29,682 nt of DNA from Echinostoma caproni. Taxonomy: Eukaryota; Platyhelminthes; Trematoda; Plagiorchiida; Echinostomatidae. Where the stretch lies: NCBI GenBank assembly GCA_900618425.1, contig UZAN01040274.1:52524-82205 (forward strand). The letters are read 5' to 3'. Under the pieces are notes generated by a model. The model ran no database searches. It had not been told where the DNA came from and was given only the letters and a program-made list of their open reading frames with translations. Both the position numbers and the translations under genes were made by a program. Numbering within the stretch: the first letter of the stretch is position 1; every line of letters begins with the position of its first letter. Positions 1 through 15,226 of this stretch are shown here, piece by piece.

Positions 1-170
1 AACTTATAATGGCGAACCACATAAGGCCCCGGTAGGTTAGGCGTGGTATTGAACCGGACGACAGCAGAGCTGCCTACCACCAAAGTTGGGTGGCGGTGGC
101 GAGGCTTGAGCCTCGGATCATAGGGTCCAACGCACACCGGTGACAGCGACTAAACCACTGCGCCACCACC
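1..170 (-). repeat. tRNA-derived SINE-like repeat, copy 1 (cut by window edge)
   Basis: Read on the minus strand, this starts with a tRNA-like head. The sequence TGGCGCAGTGG (complement of 155-165) matches the pol III A-box consensus TRGYNNARYGG exactly. A degenerate B-box-like GGCTCAAGCCT (complement of 102-112) follows about 50 bases later. The downstream body (complement of 1-56) contains CCACGCCTAACCTACCGGGG and then GCCTTATGTGGTTCGCC, which recur at about 11370 and 29000. The 3' part lies outside the window. The tRNA-like head plus shared body is the basis for calling it SINE-like; the B box is weak, so the tRNA origin is inference. Confidence 0.7.
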
Positions 171-377
171 ACCACACCATTTCGGTGAACACCAAAAAAT
201 TCTGTTCACCTTTCTTCCTGTTGATTGTTCTTCATTCTATCCAAACTGTGATAGCATCTGCTACAAACATGTGCTCTCACCGAAGCAGTTTGTTTTGTAT
301 CACGAGACAGATACCACTCGCTATTTCGTGGCCCTTGACTTCTGCAGATTTCTAGCCTCGCCAGAGAGCACTTTGAT

Positions 378-391
378 ACACACACACACAC
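378..391. repeat. (AC)7 microsatellite
   Basis: Seven AC units, followed by CACTGCTAAACAG. The second CA tract at 16452-16470 is followed by a nearly identical ACTGCTAGACAG. Confidence 0.9.
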
Positions 392-793
392 CACTGCTAA
401 ACAGCTGCACTTCTGCTCGTACTTTCACGTATTAGCTTTTTCAAATCACCAAGCCCCTTATTTTGTAACGGAACTCTAGTTCTAATGCTGTCAAAGTAAG
501 CATACAGTGCGATTTCCTGTGGCAGAATGAAAGGTGATCCTAAATATAGATCGGTTACCGGCTCAGGTTTTTGCGCGGTGAAATGCGTGCCTATAAGTCT
601 GTTTTGAATGCGCATTCGATCATCACACGGATAACCCGGAAGTCCACTCCCTCTGTCCGATGATCATCGTTTTTACATGTTCTTTCACCTGCGTTCAGCT
701 CTTCCTACACGAATATTTCTGTGTAGTATTGAAACCCAGCCGATCTGATTGCTTAAACGAAATGCAGTGAAGGAAGCTTCTTTGATCACCACT

Positions 794-814
794 CAATGTA
801 CATGAAGTACATTG
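794..814. repeat. Perfect 8-bp inverted repeat
   Basis: CAATGTAC and GTACATTG flank a 5-base spacer ATGAA. It could form a short hairpin, but a chance occurrence is possible at this length. Confidence 0.7.
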
Positions 815-3301
815 GAATGTTCAACATAGATGGAAGGTAGACCCATTTGGAGAGAAGGGAACATACAGTGAACCGCCGTGGTCAACACACTCACTCTTAA
901 GCGGTGCAAGTGTGCTCTTCCAACATTTTAAGTCAGTAGGAAATAATAAGAACGCCACTGATACCACGTTTTGCAGTGTTTCCCGCTAAGCAGTTACTAT
1001 GTGCTATGGATTTATACGCAAAAGACAAAGGACACTGTATCTAGTCTCTTTGTGCATTTCCTCATCTCCCTGCTGCCACTTGGCCTTCATACGATTTTCT
1101 CCTGCCCAGATCTGTAACTGCTAACACGGCGCAGGCGACAGCTAGGCATCGCAATATTTGTTCAAGCAAGCGTATCTGAATTCATTGGGATGATCAATAC
1201 TCCTTCGAGCCATTCCCGAAGACGCGACGACTTACCTCAAGGTTATCTACCCGCCCGCTCCACCCTACCTTCGACAAACTATGTTAACATCGAAAATCTC
1301 CAGTTGATGAATGTGCTCTACTCGACAGTTAAAGGTTGCAGAATTGATTCTACCGCGGCATAGCATGCCGAACCTTTCAACTTCCGTGAAACATTACATC
1401 AACGGCACAGGTGGTTGAATCTTGCGTTGGCTACACGGGTCTTTTGAATGCGTGGGGTCGCCTATTTAACCGTGTTACCGTCATTCTTTACGGAACTGCT
1501 CAGATGTTAGATGCTCCTAAATTCAGTCGATTACTCGCCATTTGATTTTTAACTAGGGCTATTCGAAATCCAGTCTTGCAGGAACACGTTACACTTTGAA
1601 GATTCGGAGTGCTCATTGCGTGTCCTTCATACACTGCAGCAGATGGGCAATGAGGTCATCAAACTTTAACTTGCTCGACTTTTCTCCAGTTGCCCAATCA
1701 ATATCAACATTTTGGAAACCAGTGTTTCGTCTACAACGAAATCAAACCTTAACACAAAAATTAGACACCGTTGATGAATGCCGCTGCCGGTTTCGAGTGA
1801 TTTGCTTACCGCGCTCTCGACACTCCTATGTGAATGCAGTGGCCAATTTGATTATCTAACCTTACGCGTTAGAGGAAAAAAATAGCACATAGGGACGCAA
1901 TCCTCGGGAGCATCAATACAGGCAATTGATATAAACTCAAGTGAAACATAGTTGGTGACAGCATTCAGATAGGGAGATAAATTTTGTGGCAGGTTACTAT
2001 TAATACCCAATCTTCAATTGTTTCTCAGTTAGTCATTTCTGATGCTCAGAATGCTTGGCTCAGTTGTCTGATGTATTCCACATCAGATGTAATTGGGAAT
2101 AAGAACTATTGTTATTGTTGTATTACCGTTTCGTTCGTCCATCTGGTCAGGTCTTATGCCAATAGGTTTCTGTGTAGTTCGTGCAAATGACCCAGACGTA
2201 TGTGTGTGTTTGACATTGCAAACAGTATGCAAACTCACTTAGGATATCATTGGCCTTATGAAGGTTGAGTTCCAGGTATTATTTCGTTTTGCTTGTCTAG
2301 TGTTATGAGTCATACGTATAGATGGAGATCACTGGGCCAAAATGCAAGTGTGTTCCTATCGACAACAGTATTCAGGGTTTCCATTCCCCTTCTCAGTCAG
2401 TGTAAATGGCCAGTTGGTCTCTGGCAGACCGGAATTCTCTCACCAATCGACCGTGGTCATCGTCGGACACAATATCCTCTTTAAAGGACTAGTGCAAGAT
2501 GTCAGATTACTGCTATGCGTCTCCGTGCCAAAATGAGTGGCAGATTGTTCCAGGTTGTTCAAACTACGACATTACATTGTGTAAGCCGTCACTCACATAT
2601 CAAAGCATGGCTAAAGCATTAGGTAGGCACACTTTCTGTTAGGAACTGACACCATATAGTGAACAATCACATTCCAGTGTCTTGCCTGGTCTAGATTTAC
2701 CTCTATATTCGTTCAATCAAAAGGGGTATATTCAAAAGATTATTCCACTTAGACTATCAATCAGGACCCTCTTTTTCAAATTGATTGGCTCGAATCTCCA
2801 GTGTGCTGTCATTGAAAATTTTAGAAATGTTTTAAAATTCATTTACTCATTGATTTGCGGCATTCAAATGGAGTTTCCAAACAAAATGAATTAAACTAAT
2901 ACCGAATCCCAAACTCGCCTCAGTCTGTCACTCCCTTTGGCCCACATCGACTCGTTGCGTTCCATGCTCAATATCCTCCACGCTATTGCCGTTCAACTCT
3001 GTCACTGGTCCTAATGCTATACTAATCTTCCTTGAACCTCGATCGTTTTGTTCGCCAATCTGAGTTCGAGAATGCCGGTTTCCTTAATTGCACACTTCGG
3101 TTCTCGTGCCAATGTGTGATCCATTCTCTCTGTTGTTCGTCACAATACAGTGTAAAAAATTGAAGCACTTTCTTAAATGATAAGGCAAATTTGTTCTGCA
3201 CGCGATCTAGATCTTTCTATCCAATTTTGATCGTAGTTTTATTCAAATTTTTGTGAGATCTCTCATATTCGTGAGTTAGGTCCTCCCACAGACTGCCATA
3301 A

Positions 3302-8026
<4,725 letters not shown>

Positions 8027-8164
8027 GCTTTGTATCTGATTGGAACAAACGGGAAACCGGAAATCAAGGAACGTGATAAATTAAGTCCGGAATTTCAAGA
8101 CTTTCTCGATCGTTGCCTCGAGGTCAAGGTAGAGCAAAGAGCTTCCGCACAGGAATTATTGCAG
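8027..8164 (+). CDS. PAK: Group I p21-activated kinase, penultimate exon
   Basis: This exon encodes 46 residues that continue the kinase C-lobe directly from the exon ending at 3625. The Arg|Ala-Leu-Tyr-Leu-Ile junction is the one expected in PAK1-3, where NPLR is followed by ALYLI. It begins after a CTCTCCCACAG acceptor and ends in ELLQ before a GTGATC donor, again phase 0. The TNGKPE stretch, then [21 protein letters not shown], corresponds to kinase helices G to I; the Arg in EQRAS is the conserved subdomain XI arginine. Reading on past 8164 runs into intron sequence, so the longer open frame to about 8266 is not coding. The donor is not a perfect consensus, but the protein join to the next exon (Gln|His-Pro-Phe) supports it. 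Confidence 0.95.
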
Positions 8165-8948
8165 GTGATCCCGATTTCGTTGTTCCCAATGGTTATGTTT
8201 AAGCTTGTTCTAAAATCCAGGATCTGTTTTCACTACTTTAATCTCCCCTGTCCCGAGCAGAAATAGGCCATATCTAGAAGTGACCGGCGTTTATTGCATC
8301 TGTCAGTTATTCTAAACACATTAAGTCGAACAGTTACTAATGTACTCGCAATACCTAAGTGCTCTTATGAGAATCTCAAAGATGGCCCTCAGAATATACC
8401 ATCGAAGAGCCGCCAACTAGGCAAACACCTACCGTCCCTGTTTTAGACACGTTTTCACAATAATCGCGGCCAACGAACGGATTTCTCTTTAATGCATCAC
8501 ACCTAGTCTTCATCCTGTTTTATTTTGAAAATTATGCCCAAAGCACTAAATCGTGGTTGATAACACAACAGTCGATGTGTAGGATCACAAAAAGGTTTAT
8601 TGTTCAGGGCTTCTAGCAGAAAGAGCGCCTAATGTTGCAGGAGTCTACATGCGACTAATCGTCAAATTCGCTGGTAGTCACTATCAATATCCTCATATTG
8701 AATTTATCGACGTGGTGCACATGGCATCCAGACCAAAGTCTTCAAACATAAATGCATGTCATCCTGACATGTGTTGTTGAAATATGTGCGTATGCAGCGC
8801 ATAGAACGTTTTTATCCCTGCCTAGCTTATGACAGCTCGCTTGTGGACTGCCTTTCTCTGCAACTGCAAAGCATTTCGACTATTTATGCTACTCACAGTT
8901 TGTAAATAGTCTGATTATTAATCTGCACTATAATACCCTCTATTTCAG
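8165..8948 (+). other. PAK intron, 784 bases
   Basis: It is bounded by GTGATC at 8165 and TTTCAG ending at 8948. No further feature was seen inside. Confidence 0.88.
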
Positions 8949-9041
8949 CATCCGTTCATTGTGAAGCGCGCCAAACCGCTCTCCTCACTGATGCCTCTGA
9001 TCCTTGTCGCCCGGGAACAGGCGAAGCATCAGAGGAGTTAA
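8949..9041 (+). CDS. PAK: Group I p21-activated kinase, terminal exon with stop
   Basis: This is the last coding exon: 30 residues and a TAA stop at 9039-9041. It follows a TATTTCAG acceptor at 8941-8948 and starts with His-Pro-Phe, completing the PAK motif ELLQ|HPF. The segment AKPLSSL...PLI is the conserved C-terminal extension of group I PAKs after the kinase domain. The following ILVAREQAKHQRS replaces the usual IAAAKEA-type tail and is the least conserved part. It is too short for a simple ORF scan and is recognised by splice phase and motif. Total coding sequence in the window is 175 residues, close to the length expected from the same cysteine to the end of vertebrate PAK1, so no exon appears to be missing between the three. 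Confidence 0.93.
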   Translation, partial: HPFIVKRAKPLSSLMPLILVAREQAKHQRS

Positions 9042-9343
9042 GTTGACGGAATATCGCATATTTTAATAAGAGATACAAAATTATCGACTGCAATGGACAA
9101 GCAAGAACGCCACGATGTGCTCAACCAACTATTTTCATCCACTTTCAAACCGGGAGAGACAAAAAATCCAAGAGGTGACCTAACTACCCATCACTGTTAT
9201 CTTCGGTTTTATTCCTTCGCTTTGATTCGTTCGCCCCCGGACATGCCTAGGATTCATACATACCTACCTCTTAACTTTCCCTCATTCGCTCTCTATCGGT
9301 CCATCGTGAGTGGTTCAGACCGGAAACCAATAATGTAAATAAA
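9042..9343 (+). other. Probable PAK 3' untranslated region
   Basis: Sequence from the PAK stop to a candidate poly(A) signal. It has an open frame from about 9093, but its composition (pyrimidine-rich, low-information protein) and its position right after the stop argue for UTR. The true cleavage site cannot be seen, and the UTR could extend well past this point. Confidence 0.5.
9338..9343 (+). promoter_or_regulatory. Candidate polyadenylation signal AATAAA
   Basis: AATAAA lies 297 bases after the PAK stop codon and is the first canonical hexamer noticed there. Such hexamers are common by chance in AT-rich DNA, so this is only a candidate. Confidence 0.4.
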
Positions 9344-10950
9344 ATCCTCCCCCTGGTTTCACATCATACACATACCTGCCCAAATGAACAACACCCACGG
9401 GTGTGTTATCCCTGAACAATAATCGTTCCATCGCGTTTTTGTCTTTCTGTTTGTTTATGGCTCCCATCAGTCAAACGTCAAAGGGTGATACGGCGGTGTG
9501 CAATCCTCCGTAGCTTGCTCTTGCAAACCGGGAAAGAGATCACCTGGAACATTTTTCAAAGCACTGCCTGAAAATCTCATACGCAAAGTCCTTGACCTTT
9601 CCGGACCACCCCCGTCCATCATATCCTTTCTGAAATTACCCGACAGTCATGTCTCAATACTCAAACCTCACCACCTCACAAACCCTCAACGTGTACTAAG
9701 CTAGCGAGAGGACGTCCAGTTGTTCACCAACGATGACCCGACTCCTCTTTTGTTCCCGCATCATACTTCATTTGTTTCTTTGCTCTGCACTTCGTGCAAA
9801 TACATTGGTTACACCCGTGGACCTTGGGCGTAACACTGTGGATCTACTGCCCGTTTCGCTCTCTGCGTCACACGCTTGTCCATACGCCTAATGACTTTTA
9901 CTTTGTGACTTTGAATTTCTTATATTTGAAGATGGTTATCCTTTTTTCTTTTCGCTCTTCACTTTTGTTTTCTAAGGGTATATAGTGTGCTGGCTTTAGG
10001 GTCGCCGGAAAGTCATGGATCTCTTATTAGAACTTCAAGGTCCTCATTGGAGTGTGATTCGAGGAACTGTTTAAGATTCGAAAGCAAATTTGCTTTCTTG
10101 GAATATAAAGCTCTAGCATTTCCGGATTCAGTATATAGCAGTAGCATGTGGAAGGCAGTCTGACAGGGTCACGACAGTAAAAACCGATAAGGCACATGCC
10201 CGTATCTGGCTACTGTCTAGGAGCCTAACTTATCCGTTTTCTAGTTTGCGCAACCTGGAGTGTAACGATGAAATTTATAGTAATTGAAAAGTTAGTCGGA
10301 TTTAAAATATACTACATGCAATCCACCGTGCATTTGGATTATTTCCAAAAATTATTCCTACTCCATTAGAGTGGTGAACACGCACGTTGGGAATAGGTTA
10401 TCTCTTTTCATTCGGTGAACAGTAAACAAGCTAATTGATTTTAATTTTCTATCCTAACTAAATCGAGGAGGTATTTCGCTGCAAACTGCTCATGCATTAC
10501 CCTCGATCCTAAAACAACTAAAACTTCATTCCGAACAACGTGAAATTTTAGGTTTTCGGCTCGCTGATTAAGTGTTTAGCTACCATGCCCGAACCGGATG
10601 AAGCTTTCAGGAGATTTCGGCATAAAGTCGAAACCCAGAGCACATAAATCCGATGACTCAGGTCCTAACCTGCTAAAGTGCTTTGATGTGAACATAATCC
10701 TAATTGATTGCATGTCGCTTTTTATTTTTTTTATCAACGGAATTTCTCTCTCAAGACATTAATTACCGAAGCAAGACGACAGCTGAGTTTTTCACACAGC
10801 GTTGCATACAACAAATATGGATGATAGTAAGGAAGGATTAGTCGTTTTTTCCTCAAACTGTCGTGTGGGAATTAATGGCTCAATTTCAATCGCAGCCAAG
10901 GCCACGTGATGTGAAGTAGTTATCGAACGGAAAATAAAAGGGGCACATTC
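9344..10950. other. Intergenic DNA downstream of PAK
   Basis: Pyrimidine-rich near 9450-9980, where short plus-strand frames (for example 9498-9704) are open but resemble no family. It may include more PAK 3' UTR. Nothing else can be supported. Confidence 0.5.
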
Positions 10951-10952
10951 AA

Positions 10953-11045
10953 ATCAGAAGAGAAACATTGCGAGAGGAATTCCTTTCGCATACTCTTATT
11001 GGTCGCGTACGAATAACATTGAGGAAGATAGACAAATGAAGCGAA
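10953..11045 (+). mobile_element. Fragment of the same Penelope-like RT segment, inverted copy
   Basis: About 80 bases here match the reverse complement of roughly 12288-12377 at about 80% identity. Both contain GCGAGAGGAATTCC, TTCGCATACTC, ATAACATTGAG and AAGATAGACAAATGAAG. Both read in one shared frame as GIPFAYS followed by NIE(E/Q)DRQMK. Because the 12.3 kb copy sits immediately upstream of a Penelope-like RT core, this stretch is read as a second fragment of the same family in the opposite orientation. The similarity stops after about 11043, so the rest of that copy is lost or has diverged beyond recognition. Confidence 0.65.
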
Positions 11046-11349
11046 TTAGGAAATCTAATTCGGTTTAATCGCGTGTGATTGGTTACAAGCAGCGAAGACC
11101 AAGGGTATAACCATGCGCTTGGGACGCACAATCTGGGTTTGTTGTGAGCGATCGATAATGCCTCGAGCATCCTTAATCGGTTTTTATCTCGATGACGTAA
11201 CAAAACCGAGAACGCGTCCGCGAGGTTTACCTAGTGACCGCTTTCAACCAAGACGCGTGCGATGGCCGAAGTCGGTCGACGTGATGCGGGGTGAGTCCTA
11301 GAATCACGCACATACTTGGGGATGTGCACAGCCATTCCAGTTCGCAGTG

Positions 11350-11502
11350 GTCGGTTGGTTCTACCACGCCTATCGGGGCCTTATGTGGTTCGCCACTACA
11401 AGTCCCGCGGCTTAGGTTGCGGTTTCCATCACTGAACAGTAGGTCCTCATGACTATGGGGTTCGCCCCGACTGCTGTTTATAACACTCGTGTGTGTAATT
11501 CA
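11350..11502 (+). repeat. Dispersed SINE-like repeat, copy 2
   Basis: This contains CCACGCCTATCGGGGCCTTA then TGTGGTTCGCCACTACAAG, shared with copy 1 (reversed) and copy 3. It continues with TCACTGAACAG, a GGGG-TTCG-CCCC hairpin at 11457-11468, and CTGCTGTTTATAACAC. Homology with copy 3 runs to about 11502. Upstream GC-rich sequence (about 11260-11340) has TGGCCGAAGTCGG, a possible diverged A box, but I cannot establish a tRNA head. The repeat abuts the broken GIY-YIG start of the Penelope-like relic, suggesting insertion into it or a shared end. Confidence 0.8.
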
Positions 11503-12377
11503 AGAAATGTATGCTTCGCTGTAGCTGCAACAGAAGGCGTAAATGCAATGAGGTATACTCGACTGGCTGACAATCTTTGAATGGGGAGGCCCCATGTGAT
11601 CTGATAGTCCTAATGTGGCAGAATAGTAGGTACTTTGTAAAACGTTTTTGATAAGCTGCATCGTTGACTTCCCTTTGAATGTGGATAGTGGCTTGAGTCC
11701 GGTTTCCTGTCCCATTATGAAAACGAACGAAAGATTCGGGATAACCATTTATCCGTAATGCGCTAGAGATGTTCTCCTGTTCATTTATTATTGTATCCCC
11801 TGTACATATTTTTCTCATTCTATGGAACAACGTTCGAAATAGGGCTCTCTTGTTCCATTAATGAGAAAGTATTAAACTGAAGGTACTACCCGGACCAAGT
11901 CTCTATGCGGAACATGGATCGTTGGATAGCACCGTCACTTTTACGGGTTATTAGGACGCTAAGCTAACGAATTCTCCTTCTCTACTTCACAGGTGAATTT
12001 CAAGTTGGGATGTGCTGCGTTGAATTCATCCAGCAATACAGCCATATCGTCAAGGCAATCGAAGATGATGAAGACGTCATCCACATATCTTTTATAGAGA
12101 AATGTTCCCTTGATTGCCTCGTCCAGCCGTACTTCAATCATACCCATGAAAATGTTAGCCGGGATAGGACCAAGATGGCTACCCATCGCCACACTGTCTG
12201 TCTGTCGAAATTCGATACCTTGAAACTGGAAGCGCTGGTTTTCTGTGCACAGTAAAATGTGGTTTCAATAGCAACGGTTAGCAAGGTTAACACTTCATTT
12301 GTCTATCTTGCTCAATGTTATACGAACACAGCCGATGTGAGTATGCGAAGGGAATTCCTCTCGCTGTCCTCTGACTT
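11497..12377 (-). pseudogene. Penelope-like element relic: reverse transcriptase, linker, start of GIY-YIG domain
   Basis: Penelope-like elements encode an RT joined to a GIY-YIG endonuclease. Minus strand from 12252 reads CTENQRFQFQG, RQTDSVAMGSHLGPIPANIF (class form AMGSPLGP.LANIFM) and then the catalytic motif YVDDVFIIF, with YVDD at 12076-12087. FNAAHPNLKFTCEVEKENSL follows, and a stop ends the frame at 11959. Another frame resumes with DGAIQRSMFR, then RALFRTLFHRMRKICTGDT and ALRINGYPESFV (about 11854-11730), the typical post-RT linker. A further frame gives STFKGKSTMQLI and CIYAFCCSYSEAYI (to about 11500), matching the CIYxFxCSCxxxYIG start of the endonuclease, with Gly replaced by Ser and an immediate stop. 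At least three frame changes and stops are present, the 5' end is degraded beyond about 12300, and the element is dead. Family assignment rests on motif order and linker wording. Confidence 0.87.
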
Positions 12378-14805
12378 GTCTGTTCAAATTCATTAGGACA
12401 TTCGTTTGTTCAAAAAATTTATGTGGCATCGCCCGTCCATCAGACAATGGGTTTACCCCACTGGTGGCCAACGCTCAAATCTGCAGGAGGAGAAAGCTGA
12501 TCTGATTGAATTTCTGTTTTGTTGGGGTCCTGTTAGGAACAATCCAGATAGCGCGAAATTGGTGGCAGTAATAACGGAGGTCGTCGATAACTGTCACACT
12601 CAAAACGCATTCGCGGGTCTTTTTTCACTGATGAAAGTGAATCTTCTCGATTGAGGTTCGTAGTGGAAAAATGGTTACACTTATTTATATTAATTTTTCA
12701 CATGTACAGATGAATCTATTGCCGAATCCCTTCAATCACCTCCCAGCAGGTGGGATTCGAGTGTAGTCGTAGTGTAACCGGTTGTACGGTTAAACCTGAA
12801 CAGGAACAGACATTTGCCGGGAATCACTTTTCCTCTACGATCTAATTGCAGGTTGATATTTGGGCTCAGTACCAACGATCTGAGCATCTGTTTAACATCA
12901 AAACTGTGTAACAAAAAATACTCTACGGTGGTCGTTCTCGGCATTTAAAGTGATCAGGGCTAAAGTTTTCTGGCCATTGACACCATAAATCTGGTCATCA
13001 TTAAAACAAAGTTTCAGCAGAAAGAAATAGAGACTGTTTGTGCGTCCTCGGTACTCTGAAGGGAATATTCCTTCAGGACAGGATAGACATGCATCCTAAT
13101 TTGCAGGTTTGCCGAGCTCAGTAATTTGTTTCAAACGGTCTATCACCAGCCATGATGCCATCGTGAGTGCTTCTGTAGTGGCCGTTTCAGTACGTTGTCA
13201 ATAGACATGCATGTTTAATATCAACGACGCAATATACCCGGAAAACATAGGCCTGTCTCAAATAGTGTTACACACCAATTTCGATTGTTCAGAATAGGAA
13301 CAAAATGTGCCATTTCTGAGAATACTGAGTGCATGATATAAAAGTATATCCCTTTGATACCCGATGAAAATTAAAGTACACGATAAAAAAACTTGCAGAT
13401 ATCTCAGTATACTGCTACAAGCGTAGAAAACAATGAGTGGAACGAATCTGCCAGAAGGCCACAAACATGGGGATAAACCTATTACATTGCAGCGAGTTCA
13501 ATAGAACCGGAGGAAATATACAGACCAGAACAGGTTGATTCACTCAATAAAAAGGATAATATTTACAAGCATACATTCAGAGAGAGAGGAAAAACTACAG
13601 TTTGAACAGATTACTGGAAACGCTCAACGAACCAGGGACAGTTAAATGACTATTACCCTTTGTAAGATTAGGTGGGGCTCATTTTCGGAAAGACCTCTGG
13701 AAATTGAGCCACCGGATAACTCGTTCATTGTAAGTAGGTACCTCCTGCTTGTCAGAAATCTTCGCGGCGTTCGTAGTTGTAGCGGAACTGCAAATAGACT
13801 GATCATCTACATCGATACAACAGTCGACGTGTTGAGGTTGGAAAGAAATAAAAACAAGAAGAATAAAACCACTAAATACGGATGGTTAGTACCAATGTAA
13901 AAATAAAACCAAGAGCTACGGGCAATATACAACAGATCAGTAGCTGAGTATGTCAACTTTAGTCGATTGACAAGAAAAATTGGGCACTAACAATAAGAAT
14001 CGCGAGAAACACTCAATGGTATCCGGGTCTCCACAGAAAGAAAGAAACAATTGGAAGAAACCGTAGCGCTTTCGAACTGTCGGACAGCCATATTGAATAA
14101 ACCGTATAGACCGTTGAACCAAAGTGACCTCTATCACGTTCCCGTTCATACGGAAGAATCTCACAGTACGGATAGAAAAACCAGCTCCCAGAATAAAGAA
14201 CAAGCAACCAGTCAGAAAACCAACTTAGTTTGTGCTACTCCCCAAAATCTCACATCCAAACAGCCACAGTCTATAGGTCAAGATAGCCAGATTCCGGGAA
14301 CCCTACACAAGAGACAAACTGACGCATGAAACTGGACAAGTAAATTAAGTGACATCTAACGAGTCGGTGACCCACTACTATAAGCTGAAAATATATCTTT
14401 GTCGACGAAATGCGATAATCAGTGACGAGTACATTTACGGCGTTGTTTTAAACTTACCACATTCATTATTGGTGGAACTGGTGTCCAGACCCACGGGATA
14501 TTCGTCGTAGAAAGCAGTGGCACTATTAGATCCTGGAAAAGAGGACATTAAACTATAAAGAAATCTTGACGGACAATTCTAGACCTACAGTATAATACAA
14601 TGAAGCAAACTTCACTTATCGATGTAAAGAACACAATGCGGTCGCGGTGGAAACTTTTTTGTTGCGTCACTTGAGTTGCATTGGCGTGTACACGTGATCC
14701 AGTTCGACTTGTGTGTGTTTATTGAGTTGATTGAAGAGTGCCAAGTCCCGAGAAATTCTCTGGCGTGTTTTGATCGATGATTTTTTCTTGTATGTTTCAC
14801 TTTAG
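12378..14805. other. Intergenic or intronic DNA, no supported gene
   Basis: A plus-strand open frame at 12406-12654 (82 codons) has protein-like composition but matches nothing I recognise and may be antisense to decayed 5' Penelope sequence. Frames around 13937-14329 overlap on both strands and look random. A short GA tract lies near 13577. Nothing else is supported. Confidence 0.5.
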
Positions 14806-15226
14806 ATTCAATCGCAATTGAAAGGTCAAAGGGTACAAACCAGACAAAGCTATCTCACAAAGCCAGCTGTTCAGGCATCTGGCTTCCTTCGTCTATCTAC
14901 AATCGCCCCGGAAAAAGTCAATCCAGCAAATAAATACGGTGAAGGGCAGTTTACCGGTCAAAAAAACCCGCTAGATGAATGAAGGAGCGGGGTACCTGGA
15001 GCTTCCTCCGGTCGGTGGGAGAAGTCTTCGCACTTCACTTGATAGTTGCCGCCCGCCCAAACTGGACAGCTCCCAGCCAGTAAAATGCTATCCCGTCCCT
15101 GTTCTGCTTGTGCATGAGGCTAAGGGCCGATCCCGAAAAGCGGACCGTCGATCAATCAAATTTTCACTTAAATGCAATCAATGTTCGCACACTCTACCAG
15201 ATTGGTCAACAAGTTGCCTTTGCTAG
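14806..15226 (+). pseudogene. Exon-like coding stretch, possibly dynactin subunit 4-like, with a frameshift
   Basis: A good acceptor (TATGTTTCACTTTAG, ending 14805) opens a frame with no ATG that reads IQSQLKGQRVQTRQ and then LRLSTIAPEKVNPANKYGEG up to a TGA near 14986-14991. From 14975 a second frame, shifted by one base, continues as GAGYLELPPVGGRSLR and later PVPVLLVHEAKGRSRK, then KFSLKCNQCSHTL before a stop at 15226. The final motif (basic run, S-L-K-C-x-x-C-x-H-x-L) resembles the dynactin p62/DCTN4 segment KRSLRCRKCEHNL, which lies shortly after a Tyr-Pro-rich linker as here. DCTN4 sits at the pointed end of the dynactin complex and helps adapt cargo to dynein. The match is short and no other DCTN4 exon was found, so the assignment is tentative. 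The frame change suggests a pseudogene or a sequence error. Confidence 0.4.

Noticed and set aside
8165..8266. Continuation of the PAK frame past ELLQ
   Set aside because: Kinase homology stops at the GTGATC donor and resumes at 8949 with the expected His-Pro-Phe.
9093..9338. 81-codon plus-strand open frame after PAK
   Set aside because: It lies in the likely PAK 3' UTR, has pyrimidine-driven composition and no domain.
12406..12654. 82-codon plus-strand open frame beside the Penelope-like relic
   Set aside because: No family recognised, no splice support, and possibly antisense to decayed element sequence.
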